From Stratiolaelaps scimitus (Eukaryota > Arthropoda > Arachnida > Mesostigmata > Laelapidae), in assembly GCA_019614645.1 (NCBI GenBank), contig JABWDB010000009.1, positions 1,178,001 to 1,242,000 of the forward strand: a stretch of DNA of 64,000 nucleotides. Reading direction: 5' to 3'. The position numbers and the translations under genes were made by a program. Below the pieces are notes generated by a model that ran no database searches, was not told the DNA's origin, and saw nothing but the letters and a program-made list of their open reading frames with translations. Within the stretch, counting starts at the first letter, position 1. Each line of letters begins with the position of its first letter. Of this stretch, positions 11,795-23,700 are shown piece after piece.

Positions 11795-12560
11795 TTATCT
11801 TGTATTCATGTGATATTTGGACCTAATTTTCATCTCGCTCCATCTTAAAATTTTGTAGCTCTCACATTCGATTTATTAGCAAACGTTAGTTCAACTCTTC
11901 TTAGATACAATTTTTGGACTGCACTGCGATTTCAGAAAGGCTACAGAAATTACTGTTGTGCCAGGAAAGACTAACAATTGATATATGTGACCGTGTCTAG
12001 TTGTCACAAAGCTCGTACCGAAAATCGTTCGCCTAAATGCCCCCTCAGAGTATTATGTATATAGCACATTACTAGAAAAAGTTGCTTAAGCCAATGCGTA
12101 GAGTAAACTGTACCAGTCAAATAACTTACCCCTTGGTGTGATGTCGCCAGATCTTCAGTACTGGTCATGTATCGTTCTCGTATTGCGACGCACAGTCACC
12201 ACTTTGTTCATCTGTTTATCGAGCTCTGTATTTTCTCTATCTGCCAATTGACTAACTGGCCAATATTATTATTACATTGATTCGATCAAATGTTCACCCC
12301 TATTCACCTGCCTACAATTCTAGTCGGACTTCACAAATTTTCGATATACCCACGGAGCACTAGATAGTAACCGCAGAAGGAGTCGCCCTGCAGCGTACTG
12401 TCTCAGTCGGCACCACAAGCAAGGACCAGCACATCATCAAATCGTTCGAATCTGTATGACATGCGTGTGGTCCGATATATTTTGATGTTCTTAACCAAGC
12501 CAACGTTCTGTGTCCACCGTTGATCAAAGTGGATTAATCGAAGTGACCTCCTTCATAGCA
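11795..12560. other. intergenic stretch upstream of COQ5
   Basis: AT-rich, with no gene recognised. The COQ5 promoter should lie in its right part. I see no clear TATA element. Confidence 0.5.
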
Positions 12561-15522
12561 ATGCAAAGTTTAGTTAGAGCACCCCGGCTTGTCAGCGGCT
12601 GTACTACCCGCGCTCTGGGAGCCTACCAGTCGACAGTGCCGGAATTGGTCCCCTCTCGGAACTATTCCAGCGCGAAACCCAGTTCTGCTGGAAGAACAAA
12701 CTCCCCCGCACAGGATGCAGTTAAGGATCACAACACGACGTTCGGTTTCGAGAAGGTTTCAGCGGAACAGAAGGTGGGTCTTGTATCAGTAGTCACCAAA
12801 ATGCAAGCCTTATAAACGAGCGGGACCGGTGTCAGCATTCAGCTGTTTGGGGAGGGGTCGAGAGGGAGGGTAGTGTGAAAGCACTAGTCCGTGTGGAGTT
12901 CTCTTCGACTCCTACGAAATCATCGACGGTAAAGCATCGGAAATAGTTGGTTGAACCACCTATCTCCGAGGCTTGCTGCATCCGCCTATTTCCGAGGCTT
13001 TACTGAAATGCCACCAAGTTCTGTTGCGTGCTTTACTGCCAACGATTTTGTGGGATTCGAAGAGAACTCCACGGGTACGAAAAGCCTCCCTAATACCAGT
13101 AATCAACTTGGAGAATAGCATTTCTTTATGAACTTTCCTCTAGAGCGATCGGTAATACCCGAGTGCTCAACATCTGACAGCATTCGCAGACAGCTAGAAT
13201 TTGAGTTCCCTTGTTGCAAACAATAGATATGCTCCATCGAAGATAACCAAACCAAGGTTGAAAATCCTGCTGAGAAGCGACGTACCCTTAGGCATTCATC
13301 AGTGGTTTTGCCGATAACGATTACAGAAGTGAGAGAGCGTCGAACTCGATCGCCGCCCGTTCTTTTAGCAATAGCCTATATGTATAGTAAAGGTTTATTG
13401 GTTTATTAAAGCAACTGCAATCATTACAATGCTTAAGTTCTCTTATGATGTTCCGTCACGGGACCCGAAGCACAGGCCTCCGCCTTCTTACAGCCAGATG
13501 CTTAGCCGTCCAAGACACCGCGCTGATGAATGGTGTATCACAACTTTTTATATAGGTCACGTTTTCAATTTTTATTATTCAGATGTTACCATAAATGACG
13601 CTTATCTGGCCTTGCCTGGAAAATGTCCACCAATTGCCTCTCTTGAGAGGGGTGTGGTTAACTTGGCATATGACGTGAGGACCATCGACATGAGATAATA
13701 CAGATTATGTTGAAACTTTCAAAGACCTGCCTATTGAGAAATCAAATTGTGTTAAAGCTGCCTCATTTATGGGCTTCTTCTGTCGCACGGTAGGAGAAAC
13801 GCGCAAAAAATACCGGCATATATATATATATATCTATATTTAATTTAATTTTATTATTTTAGTTTCTTCCCACCGTTTGCGTAATACCTCTTTCAAGTAA
13901 AAATTCGCTGTTCACTAAGTGTTCATTTCTACTTTTGTCCTTCGTCAACAACTCCTTGGTTCTAAAGCAAAATCTTGTGAAAGACGTCTTCAACTCTGTC
14001 GCATCCAAGTATGACCTGATGAACGATGTGACGTCGCTCGGCGTCCACCGCTGCTGGAAGGATCACCTCGTCGAGCGGATTCGACCTATACCTGGACAAC
14101 AACTTCTTGACATGGCAGGCGGCACCGGCGATATCGCTACGCGTTTCCTTAAACAGGCCAAAATCAACGGTCTGCGACTGGGCATTCGAAGTGAACAAGA
14201 GACGAGGGTTTGTAAAGTGTCCTGGTTAACTTATCTATAATATTGGTCGCATTCACTACTTAACTGAAAGGAGCCCATTAAGCAATACAAATGAAACAAT
14301 ATGGCATAGTGACACAACAGAGTGAAACTATGTACGTTTAATTAGTATAATCGATGTAATCGATTATACTAATTATCGATGATCTGGAACCGAGACGAGA
14401 AAAAATAAAAATGAACTACATGAGTTACATGGTATTACATATATATTCCTTATCGTCAAACTATCAGAGGGGAGAGTGTCATCTTTGGCCCATTATTGAC
14501 ATGCTGTTTTGGTAATCTGTGTCTATGGCAGGCTATTGTTTGCGATATCAACCCAGCGATGTTAGCGGCAGGACGAGCTCGCCCTGGAGTACCACCGGAG
14601 CCCCAGTTGACGTGGTTGGAGGGCAATGCTGAGAGCCTTCCTTTTGAACCAGAGACGTTCGATGTGGTCACCATTGGATTCGGTATACGCAACGTAACGC
14701 ATATGGATCGAGTGCTCCGAGAGGCACACAGGGTGCTCAAACCTGGAGGACGGTTTCTTTGTCTCGAGTTTTCACGCGTAGAAAACCCTATTGTCTCCAA
14801 GTAGGTATACCAGTTATGTGGAGTCACCCATGCACACGCAAAACTGCTCACGCCGTCGTCGATTTTGCTGCAGATTTGCACCGTCTAGTCCATTCGAATG
14901 CGCCTGGCTTTAATGCGCGAATTGAACTTTAAATCATGATATCGTTAGAAGTGCTTTGTAGATGCAGTGTCCTTTGCTACTCTCCCATATTAAAAGTACT
15001 TAATGACGAACGCATATCTTCATGCGTACACTATTTGATATTATATACATTTTAAAGGTAAGCCATAGATTCATTACAATCATTGGCTGCTGAAGTACAA
15101 TATTCTGTCCAGATATATTGCACTGTCAAGGCGGGATACGTGGGGTGACGCCGAACACTTGGGTTCGAATCCCGCAGGATACATATGCTCCGAAGGATCA
15201 CGAAAGTATTATAATTCAGAACTTTTGCCCGTGTCAGAACAACACCTCTGGGGTCAAAAAAAAATATTTTTAATATATATTGGACTAATACGTTCTATGT
15301 GTTTGCAGAATGTATGATCTGTACTCATTTCAGGTTATCCCAGTTATGGGCCAGCTATTCGCAGGCGACTGGAAATCATACCAGTACCTAGTCGAATCCA
15401 TTCGAAAGTTTCCCAGCCAAGAGGTGCTGGCGGACATGCTTCGCGAGGCCGGATTTAAATGCGTCTCGTATGAAAATCTTCTCAGCGGCATAGCCGCTAT
15501 ACATATTGGATTTAAACTGTAG
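12561..15522 (+). CDS. COQ5: mitochondrial 2-methoxy-6-polyprenyl-1,4-benzoquinol methylase (COQ5)
   Basis: C-methyltransferase of ubiquinone biosynthesis, on the matrix side of the inner mitochondrial membrane within the COQ complex, using S-adenosylmethionine. Exons: 12561-12773 (AAG|GTGGGT), 13968-14207 (AAAG|CAA ... AGG|GTTTGT), 14532-14800 (GGCAG|GCT ... AA|GTAGGT) and 15309-15522 (TTGCAG|A ... TAG). Phases are 0, 0 and 2; the last junction makes an AAA codon. The product is 311 aa, close to the human 327. The start gives an Arg-rich, acid-free presequence ([20 protein letters not shown]), typical for mitochondria. Family signatures: [35 protein letters not shown] motif [13 protein letters not shown] (residues 117-128); [71 protein letters not shown]-terminal [11 protein letters not shown]. 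The donor of exon 2 (GTTTGT) is weak, and the residues just before it are the least certain. AATAAA at 15749. Intron 1 contains a SINE. Confidence 0.97.
13387..13533 (-). mobile_element. tRNA-derived SINE-like copy B
   Basis: The minus strand reads a tRNA-like head (GCTAAGCATCTGGCTGTAAG, then the B-box-like CTTCGGGTCCCG) followed by the family tail with CTTAAGCATTGTAATGATTG and TTTAATAAACCAATAAACC. It is antisense in COQ5 intron 1. Because head and tail are both visible, this copy defines the family best. Confidence 0.75.
14339..14375. repeat. hairpin, 17-bp perfect arms, GTA centre
   Basis: 14339-14355 (TAATTAGTATAATCGAT) is the exact reverse complement of 14359-14375, with a GTA centre. 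It lies in COQ5 intron 2. Arm length and centre are identical to the hairpin at 2798-2834, although the arms differ in sequence. Confidence 0.92.
15125..15185 (+). repeat. tRNA-like fragment with intact B box
   Basis: GGTTCGAATCC at about 15169-15179 is a perfect RNA polymerase III B box. The 40 bp before it give no complete cloverleaf and no 3' acceptor stem, so this is a tRNA-derived repeat or relic rather than a tRNA gene. It is sense in COQ5 intron 3 and differs from the SINE family listed elsewhere. Confidence 0.4.
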
Positions 15523-15748
15523 AAAATTCGGGGAGACCAAATATAGTTCGGCCATGATATCGATCGCGAGCTGACACAAAGTCGAGGTACAGGTCTCGTC
15601 CTGTTTCAATCATGACAACAGACGCAGGGTTGGCAGCTGTCATCAACCGGCTGGACATTTACTGTAAGCTACCCCAACCGAATTGGTACGGAGAGCTTTC
15701 AGAGTGGGCTCTTTTGTTAGGGATTATCTATTTTGCAATTTCTTATTT

Positions 15749-15754
15749 AATAAA
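15749..15754 (+). terminator. polyadenylation signal of COQ5
   Basis: AATAAA 227 bp after the COQ5 stop codon. Confidence 0.55.
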
Positions 15755-16310
15755 TATAGGCTTTTAAGGTTGAATGATCTCTTTGTCGTTTTTTTTGTCC
15801 AACCCAAATTAGGAACTCTTTATTTTTACTTTCAAAAGAAACCTGGTGCGCCTTTTCTTCAGCCACTTCAGAGCTAAATTAGATAGCGAAAAATGAAACG
15901 TTCCAATTTATCCACATCTGATAGCTTAGCGTTCAAGAAAGCAGGTTAGGACCCATGTAGCGGTTCCTAAATCGATCCTTTATCGATTTACAATGATTCC
16001 AGTTACGAGTGAAGTCCTCCAAGTTCATCGACAGACACGTTAATAGTTATCCACGATATTATGCCTTATTGAAATTGACTCATTGAAATTCGCAAACACA
16101 CCGTATGATTTCAGTATCTCACCATGACTGACAAATTGTACCTTGTGCATATGTGCAAAGTTTTGCAAAGTTCACGAGTAAACACAAAGCTAGATACTCT
16201 ACTGTATGGTAGAACGTTGGTGTTGAAAGGAACCGTCGCAGTTGTTAAGAGAGCACACATTTTTCAGACGTACTGGCAAAATGTACAAACGATGAGCCAA
16301 TTCGCATTTG
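15755..16310. other. convergent intergenic stretch between COQ5 and TRAPPC2
   Basis: No gene seen. COQ5 ends to the left and TRAPPC2 ends to the right, so the two genes converge with about 0.9 kb between stop codons. Confidence 0.5.
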
Positions 16311-16316
16311 TTTATT
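16311..16316 (-). terminator. polyadenylation signal of TRAPPC2
   Basis: TTTATT on the plus strand is AATAAA on the gene strand, 112 bp beyond the TRAPPC2 stop at 16428-16430. Confidence 0.55.
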
Positions 16317-16427
16317 ATAGGCAATAATAATAATACTATCAAATCGTAATAATAAAAATAATAACAATGATCATATTTCTATGTACAGATATAATTTTCC
16401 ATGCTAGTGAACGATGAGTCACATCTT

Positions 16428-19400
16428 CTATGAGAGTAAATAACGCTTAGCTAAACTTTGCGCCTTCTTGTCGAATGCTGGCGATTTAATCTCGGTGTTA
16501 TGCGTGTAGAACGGATTCAACGCGTGCTGGAAAGGGAAGAATGGAAATTGAAACATTTGTAAGCGACGTCAGCGTTACTTGTCTTGCGCGAGAAGACGAG
16601 AGCAACTCTGACTTGACGGTGCTGACAACAACTAATTAGTTGTTATTATAAGGAAACCGTCGCCTCGCTAATACTGATAACTGCCTTGCATTAGGGTAGG
16701 AAGCCAATCGTCGGGCACAATCAGATCATGTTTGCGAGATCAGTTGAATCGAATTCGTTGTCCACGCCGATCTGTAGCGTCCACAAGCTAAAGCGCTTCT
16801 TTTCCGAAACCACAAAGGTAGCCGTATGATTACAACCGTCGTCGGGCTCTTGTACACTGATTGCGTTGTTGTCACAGAACCCAGACCGTGGGTACTTCAA
16901 GTCGAAAGACAGGTGTAATAATAGTTATAACACGTAAAACGGACCAACCATAGACACCCAGGTGCATTTACACGATAGCGATCATGTCAGTGATAAGGCC
17001 GCGCGAGGTCTGATGCTAAACGAATCTCTCTCCACGACTCGAGCCCGTCTCGTGTGTCAAGCCTTCGACAGACATCGGCTCACCGTCATGGCTTGCGTTC
17101 AGGCGTCTGACACCGCTTATCCAGGCCATAACCATTCATTATAGGCTAAACAGGCTGAAGGTCCTTTGAAGTCTGTCTCAAGCTGTATCTTGTTAGTGAT
17201 GCCATGAAGCCAGCTGTGGCGACTGTACAGAACACCGGGCGCACTCTGCTTCCTCGAAGCCTCCGTAGTCCTGTATGAGCGTTAGTTTCGATTCTCTCGT
17301 GTTCCGTTATGTAGCAATAAATGGAAAATAGACAAATATCTACTATGACAAAGAACGAATCTAGGCCTCGTGCGCACAGTTACCTTTGTGTAGATTTCGT
17401 ATATTTCCTGAAAGAATGTTTTGATACCCTCCTCATTCTTAACGTTGTGCAGCATCAAGAAACGCATCTCTGGAAAAACAAACACACACACAGACAAACA
17501 TTATCATCATAATAACAATTGTTATTATTATTATTATTATTATTGTGGGATTCCTCCTTGCTTTGAATGCTCTATTAAGAATAAAATGGAGAAGGGTGAT
17601 CTTAGATGTGTTTCACGTTCAGCGGGTACAATTATCACCCATATTGATAATTGAATTAATTCATATTGTTGTTGTTATTATTATCGGTATTCGGTGAATT
17701 CATATGGTTACCAAAAAATAGTTTGATCACAGGGCGCGCACATTTTCCCACAGTTCCCCAAGGACGTAGGTGTGCGATTTGAGCTGAAACTGCTCTCAAT
17801 TCTAGTGGACACTCCAGGACGATGAAGACACAGAATCAAGTGGTAGATGATAGCCTACTTACTGCTGGCTGTGACGAATGCGGAGACGCTCCACTGGTTG
17901 AATTTATCAACGCACTTTAGGTACATCGAGGCATTCTGCTGTGCGTGAAGATCGACGAGGTCAAGTGCCGCGTGAGCTACGAATTGGTTTAGGTAGCGTC
18001 CGTTGTCCTCCCGCTGCAAGCATTCAATTGTACCATATAGCTAGTTGGAGAGTGGCTAATAAAATGCAAGGAACGCTTTTGGCTGATTAACAGAACTGCA
18101 GTTTCTACAGCACTTAAGTTGTCGATATGTCACCAGGTGGAAGGACTCGAACCTGCCGCCCCCAGCCGCTCAAGCACTCAACCGTGCAAGCCACTGGGGT
18201 GGCAACTAAGTCTCTGCCATAGTGTTTCAATAGTGATAGCAGCTCTTATGTGCAATATGTGATTATATAATGAGAAAATGAAGCGAACCCGAGAGGCCTG
18301 CGAAGAAAATGAGGGCAGGGGGGAAAGGTCAATAGACAACAGTGCATTGCAAACGCCTATCCACAAGTGAAGCAGATTCCAATAAGAAAACAAATATAAG
18401 AACATAAAAAAAGAAACAATACATGCATTACATATTAGCAGAGGCGACTCAGCCGACAAACGGAGTACTCCTTTCATTTATCAGTATTGAGAGTAACTAA
18501 GCGTATGTGATTTCCCAAAGGTAGAACTGCTTAATCTGAGCAGAGCGCGAATGAAGGCCGATTTCAAATTTCTGCCATACAGATTGCGCTTTTGGCCTCG
18601 TGTCCAAACTGTAACAGGGCGAATTTTCATTGTCTGTCCCCCAAATCGCCAAACGAATGAGATTACTGCCCGACGATCAGCACCATCATCATCGTCAGAC
18701 AGTTGCGTTGTGTCAGATTGCGTTAATCTAATTACTCATCTAATTGTGTCTGCCTCGCTCGCCGCAGAACTCTGTTTGACCGTATCAATGCTCACATTGT
18801 ATTTTACACGCTGGCGACAACAGACAGCTAGTCTTGCCGCCGCCGCCATTGGCAAAGAACAGATACGATTGTGCTGATTACAAACGAGTTGATCAGAGAA
18901 GCCGCAGACGATAGCGCTAACGTGCGTTAACTTTGTTCTGCCTTTCCTGCTTATGTTATCTGTACGTCACTTTCGCTTAAACATCCGAGACAGATCATCA
19001 TTGGATTGTGTCTCGATTAAGAGCGATGACTAGTTCGCTCATCTGAAATCAACAGTAGGCTGTGGGAACTGTAACGAACGGCCAGCCAGTTTGATTGACG
19101 CCCCTTGCGATCAGCGTCGAGAGGAGGCTGAGGTATAGTCACTCACTACGGGATATGAGCAGCAACGCAACGCACCACACCTGTTCTAATCCGCGATCTG
19201 CATCTATACGACACTACGCTGTATTTGTAGAAGCTCAATTGTCTGAGTCACAACGTCAGATGGATATGGCGCTTGGCGAATATGTCATAATATAGTCATT
19301 ATGTCTGTGACATGCATGACGTGTAGAAGAGCTATGAACAAGAAAAGCTGTTGCCAAAGTTGAGTTCAATGCATATGTTCCGAACAGCCTGGCCGTGAAT

Positions 19401-20741
19401 TTGTTCAGAGATCAAACCACCGACAGTACGATACAATACAACTATTGGTTTAATGACAGAACTGCGATTACAGCAATGCTTAGCTTCTCGTGATAAGAAT
19501 CATGGCAAAAGAGCGTCACAGATCTCTAGAACATCAGATCATCACCATTTGTGCATAAACCCGAATCGGCGAAGATATCACAACCAACGCTGTCGACATT
19601 TTTTAATATGTTTTAATAATTAGCTGATGAACTGTAACCCCCCGCCGCCCTGAATTATCCCTCACAGAGAGACTCTGCGGCGTAAGCCAAACTCTCTAGC
19701 TCAAAGAGCATCGTTCTGGATAACCTCAGCCCGGCGAGATATTCGAAGACAGCCCCCTCGCCAGCAGCGCGTAACAATGAACTAGTAGCAACAGAGTCTT
19801 ATAAACCAAAATAAGACCCTCTCACAAGGACTTCTTCCCATCTGCCTAAATCTCCGCAGTGCCGCAATGGCACTGCATAGCACTTAGGTGACGGGGCTGT
19901 CAAATGAGTCTGCCAGTTCACCACATCTCGTCGAGGTTAACCCCAGCCGTTTGACGGTACACGGACGAGACCAGCTGTCAGTCCCCAAGCATGGGTAGTC
20001 ATCGCACATCGACCATATTCTGACATGTGGACGGAATAAGCGGCATTTATATTTAGTGTATTCTGTATTTGATGTTCTTAACCTCTCAAGCTATTCTGGT
20101 ATCACCTCTCACTGCAATAGGCAGCGGCATCGTATGTGATGTCAAATTCTGTTTTATATTTATCGATGTGTTCAGAAGCATCTGAGAAAAAGGTGCCCTG
20201 TATTTGATGATATGCCACTGCATCTGTTGCTATTTCTTCCAGTGCAGATTTCGATAGTTACTAATGCAAGCTAAGTGCTCGCGCAAACGCCATGAACAAG
20301 ACAACATAGATAAAGTACCATTCGAAAAGGATTCCTCCATTGATTGACATGTACATAAACATTTGACCAATATACCGACCGCACATAAAGATTGCATGAT
20401 CTCATCCGGATACGTTGTCGGCATTTAGTTCGTTGGACTTGAAATTGCTACATTGCTCTTGCATATTCTGGGCTAGGACAGCATATGAAGGCTATTCTTC
20501 AATTCCACTATGACATCACCCCCACTGGAAACCCCACGATCAATGGGTGCATCGAGTGACAAACACATGCTGTATACCTTCGTATTGAACGGCATAGGCT
20601 GCTACTCCCGCCGCCGCCGCCGCCTCTGCTGCCATTCCGATTGAACATAGATCTTCTTACCTTTTCACCCTTCGCCGCAAACTCAATCTCGAAGATGGGG
20701 TTGTCATGATGACCCACAATGACAAAATAGTATGTAGTCAT
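16428..20741 (-). CDS. TRAPPC2: trafficking protein particle complex subunit 2 (sedlin)
   Basis: Core TRAPP subunit of the longin-like fold, acting in ER-to-Golgi vesicle tethering. Four minus-strand exons: 20741-20661 (GAAAAG|GTAAGA), 18013-17863 (TTGCAG|CGG ... AGCA|GTAAGT), 17469-17384 (TTCCAG|AG ... AAG|GTAACT) and 16526-16428 (TTCCAG|CAC ... TAG). Phases are 0, 1 and 0. The product is 138 aa against 140 in human. Conserved blocks: [18 protein letters not shown] at the N-terminus, [16 protein letters not shown] (including the Asp altered in human spondyloepiphyseal dysplasia tarda), [39 protein letters not shown] and the C-terminal [15 protein letters not shown]. Three of the four exons are too short to stand out as ORFs. 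Intron 1 (2.6 kb) holds two SINE copies, one only about 70 bp from the acceptor of exon 2. The start lies at the edge of the CpG-rich region shared with paxillin. Confidence 0.97.
18080..18212 (-). mobile_element. tRNA-derived SINE-like copy C
   Basis: The minus strand reads a tRNA-like head (GTTGAGTGCTTGAGCGG), the B box CAGGTTCGAGTCC, then the diverged family tail with CTTAAGTGCTGTAGAAACTG. It lies in TRAPPC2 intron 1 in the sense orientation, just upstream of the exon 2 acceptor. Confidence 0.7.
19442..19500 (-). mobile_element. SINE-like copy D, tail only
   Basis: Only the 3' tail is recognisable (plus strand TTGGTTTAATGACAGAACTG then CAGCAATGCTTAGCTTCTCG). No B box is present. Same orientation as copies A-C and E. 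Confidence 0.5.
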
Positions 20742-23700
20742 CGTCCTCACTCGTCGCTCCGCGGCGGGCCGCGAGCGGTCGGTGGGCAATTGGGCACTGG
20801 GGGATCACACGTTTATGTCTTGTCCGTATCGGCGCTTCTCGCAGGCGAACGACCGCGGCCCGAACCGCCCTCCCAACACCAAGAGGGCCAAGGAAGGAAT
20901 CCGAGGGATATACACCTGTGTCACGAACTTGTCACTACTGCAGCGAACAACACACATATCACCCTCTTGCCGTCAGCTGTCTTACGGTCGAGTTTGGATT
21001 GACCGTGTGTCTGTGTATGACCGTGGGTATCTATGTATGTAGTTCCGACTAATGTTCTTGTGATGTTCGAGCACTCACTATCCTATGCTCGGCTCTCTGC
21101 TGATGTTTTCGAAGCCGTGCCACCTCAAAATCCTCCGGCTCTGTCCTCCGTCTCGATTCTGTTTATCGTCGTGGTTGGATACGGCGGCCGGCGCTGCTCG
21201 ACGGAGTTGGACGCGTCATTCACTCGCCGGCCATCTAGCTAGCTATGTAGCCAATGGCGTGTACGTGTGTGCCGGGACAGCCTCTTGTCGTTAGGTGCCT
21301 AGCGGCCAGTATCGAGACGGGCCTCATAGGCGTCCGCTGTGTGTCTTTGTGTGCTTTGCCTGCGTGGTCGTTTTGCCGGCAGCGGCGGCGGTGTTGACGT
21401 TCGCAGGTCGGCGATAGCGAGTTGAAAGTGCTGGCCAACCCGGTAGAGCAACAAGCAAGCCACTTCCGGGACTTGACGCACTCGGTGTTCCGCGCTAATG
21501 CCCTCTTCTCGATGTGTACCAGCGTTAGTCAATAGGTACAGTAACAACGGTGCAATCATCAGCAGCGATAACCACCTCTGGAAGGTAGGTAGCTAGCTAG
21601 CCAGCCGGCTCGCTGGGGTCTCTTTTCAGCGTCCGATTATTGTTCTGGCGGTGCCAGGCGCTCATTCGATGAACGAAGGGGGGACTCGACTCCAACGGCA
21701 GCTTTCCGCTTCTGCTGGCACTGCTGCCGTAGCTAACTGTCCCGTTCCTCAGTGATTTTCACTCGCTCATTATCGAGACCTGCGCCACGTTCTCTCTCTC
21801 TCTCTCAGAAGAAGAACCGCAGAGCACAACACTACACCGGGCGGCTTACGCAGCGCAGCTCGCTCGTCCAGCGGCTGACTGGTGGACACAGTTTTGTCGT
21901 GAACGATTCGTGGCTCTCTGGTGTTGTTTTCGGCGCGACGCGTTTGGAACGACGAGTTTGTCTCGCTCTTGTTGTATGCCGTAGAAGGTAGAGTTGTCCT
22001 CGAAGCGAAAGATAGGTACAGTAGATACATTGCTAGATAGAAACGGATATATATATACATATATATATATACATAGGTTGGTGCTGTTTTTGCTAGTGAA
22101 TCATGTGATTTTTCTGCTGTGGGGACGAACGCCGTGACGCGAAACTCGAAGGAGGCCATAGTTTGTTGGCGTCATCAGGTGTGTCTCAAACATGACGAGG
22201 ACTGTCGGCGTGTATCGGGATTGGTGTCCATCAACACGCGCAATGTATTGAGATTGCCCAGCCAGGACGGAGTGCTTGTTTATTGTTTATGACAATTGTG
22301 TGCGTGGTCGACAGAAACGGTGTACATGAGTAGTGGGCCAGGAGGCTGAGAGACGGCCGACTTTCAACCCGGTGGCTAATGACATGCCAGTGTACTCTTG
22401 TGTGTCGTAGCATTGATTTCTCGATACACCTACTATTTACGTGTGCGCACGTGAACGACCGGAGCTTCGACTGTTCGTTCGACGAGCGCATATCCCCTGT
22501 GTGCGTCTCCGCGACTGTGATGTCGACGGCGTTTTTCTCATCGGTTGACTCTCAGCGTCGAGCCATCCAATTAGCCATGTGGGATTTGAAAACCGGAAAT
22601 ATAAGCGAGCATATGTACATGTGACTAGAGTTAAATGCGATTAGTGCTCGCCCCCCGCCCTCTCTCTCTTACTCACTCTCTATCTATCTCTCTCTCTCTC
22701 TTTGTATAACTGTGCTTAATGACGGATAAAAAAATTAGATATCACAGAGCTCTTTTAGAGATTCCTTCAGAACACTGTTCGCTATCCGCAGTATGATCTC
22801 ATATCATATTCGTCCTCTTTGTCATCAGTAGTACATACATGTCACAAACTTTATTGATAAGTTCCCGTTGTGTTCCGGTGAAACACGAAACTTTGCCAGG
22901 ACCGCTTGTTCGCCCTTCGCTGGAAACAGACCACAACACGCGGGTGGTCGAGTGTGGGCGTGTGAGTGCCTGTGTGTGTGTGTACGGTAAAATCAAAAGT
23001 GCGATAGCAACAGGTAACGATGGCACGTTGTTGCGACGGCGAGCCGCTGCCTGCCTGCCAACTGCCTTGCAACTTTGACGACGTTGAACAGACGTTCCCC
23101 ACTCGGGTGCGAGCCTTGAAAGAGCAGGCTTCGCTGCTCCCACCGCCGACCATCGCATTGACGATGAGCAACGCTCACCTGGGAACGTTGAACATCGAAC
23201 TGCCATTTTCGGCGCCGGTCGGGGGATCTCTTGCTCATTTTTTTTCGGGAGATCTGCGGGCGACAGATTTGCTCATGTCTCGCTAGCGACCGCCCACTGA
23301 ATCACCTATGGTGGTGATTCCATATTATTGATTATGGATCTTCAAAAACGTCCCACAAACATCGCAATGTTGTACCCTAGACGTCGGACTCCCTAACGAG
23401 TCCTTGAGTGGTGACGACGGCGCTGGCGGTGGCTGTGAGCTGAAATTCGATGATGCGCCGCATTTGACAGCGGCCGCGGTGATGGCCGAGACTCAGCCTC
23501 ACAGAAGACGGTAGCCGTCAGCGACGGCTGGTGTCGTCGACGATCGCCTCCTCGGTGGCAACGCCAAGCTGAACGACGAGACGAGACAACAAAGAGGAGA
23601 AAGCATCGGAAATTCTTACATCTTCCCAATTCAGCCGTAGCGTCGATTGCTGCTGCTGCTGCTGCTGTTGCTACTGGTATCTCAGCGAACAGTCGTCAAA

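Noticed and set aside
15125..15185. A functional tRNA gene in COQ5 intron 3
   Set aside because: The B box is perfect, but I cannot fold a T stem plus acceptor stem, and no clear A box or T-run terminator is seen.
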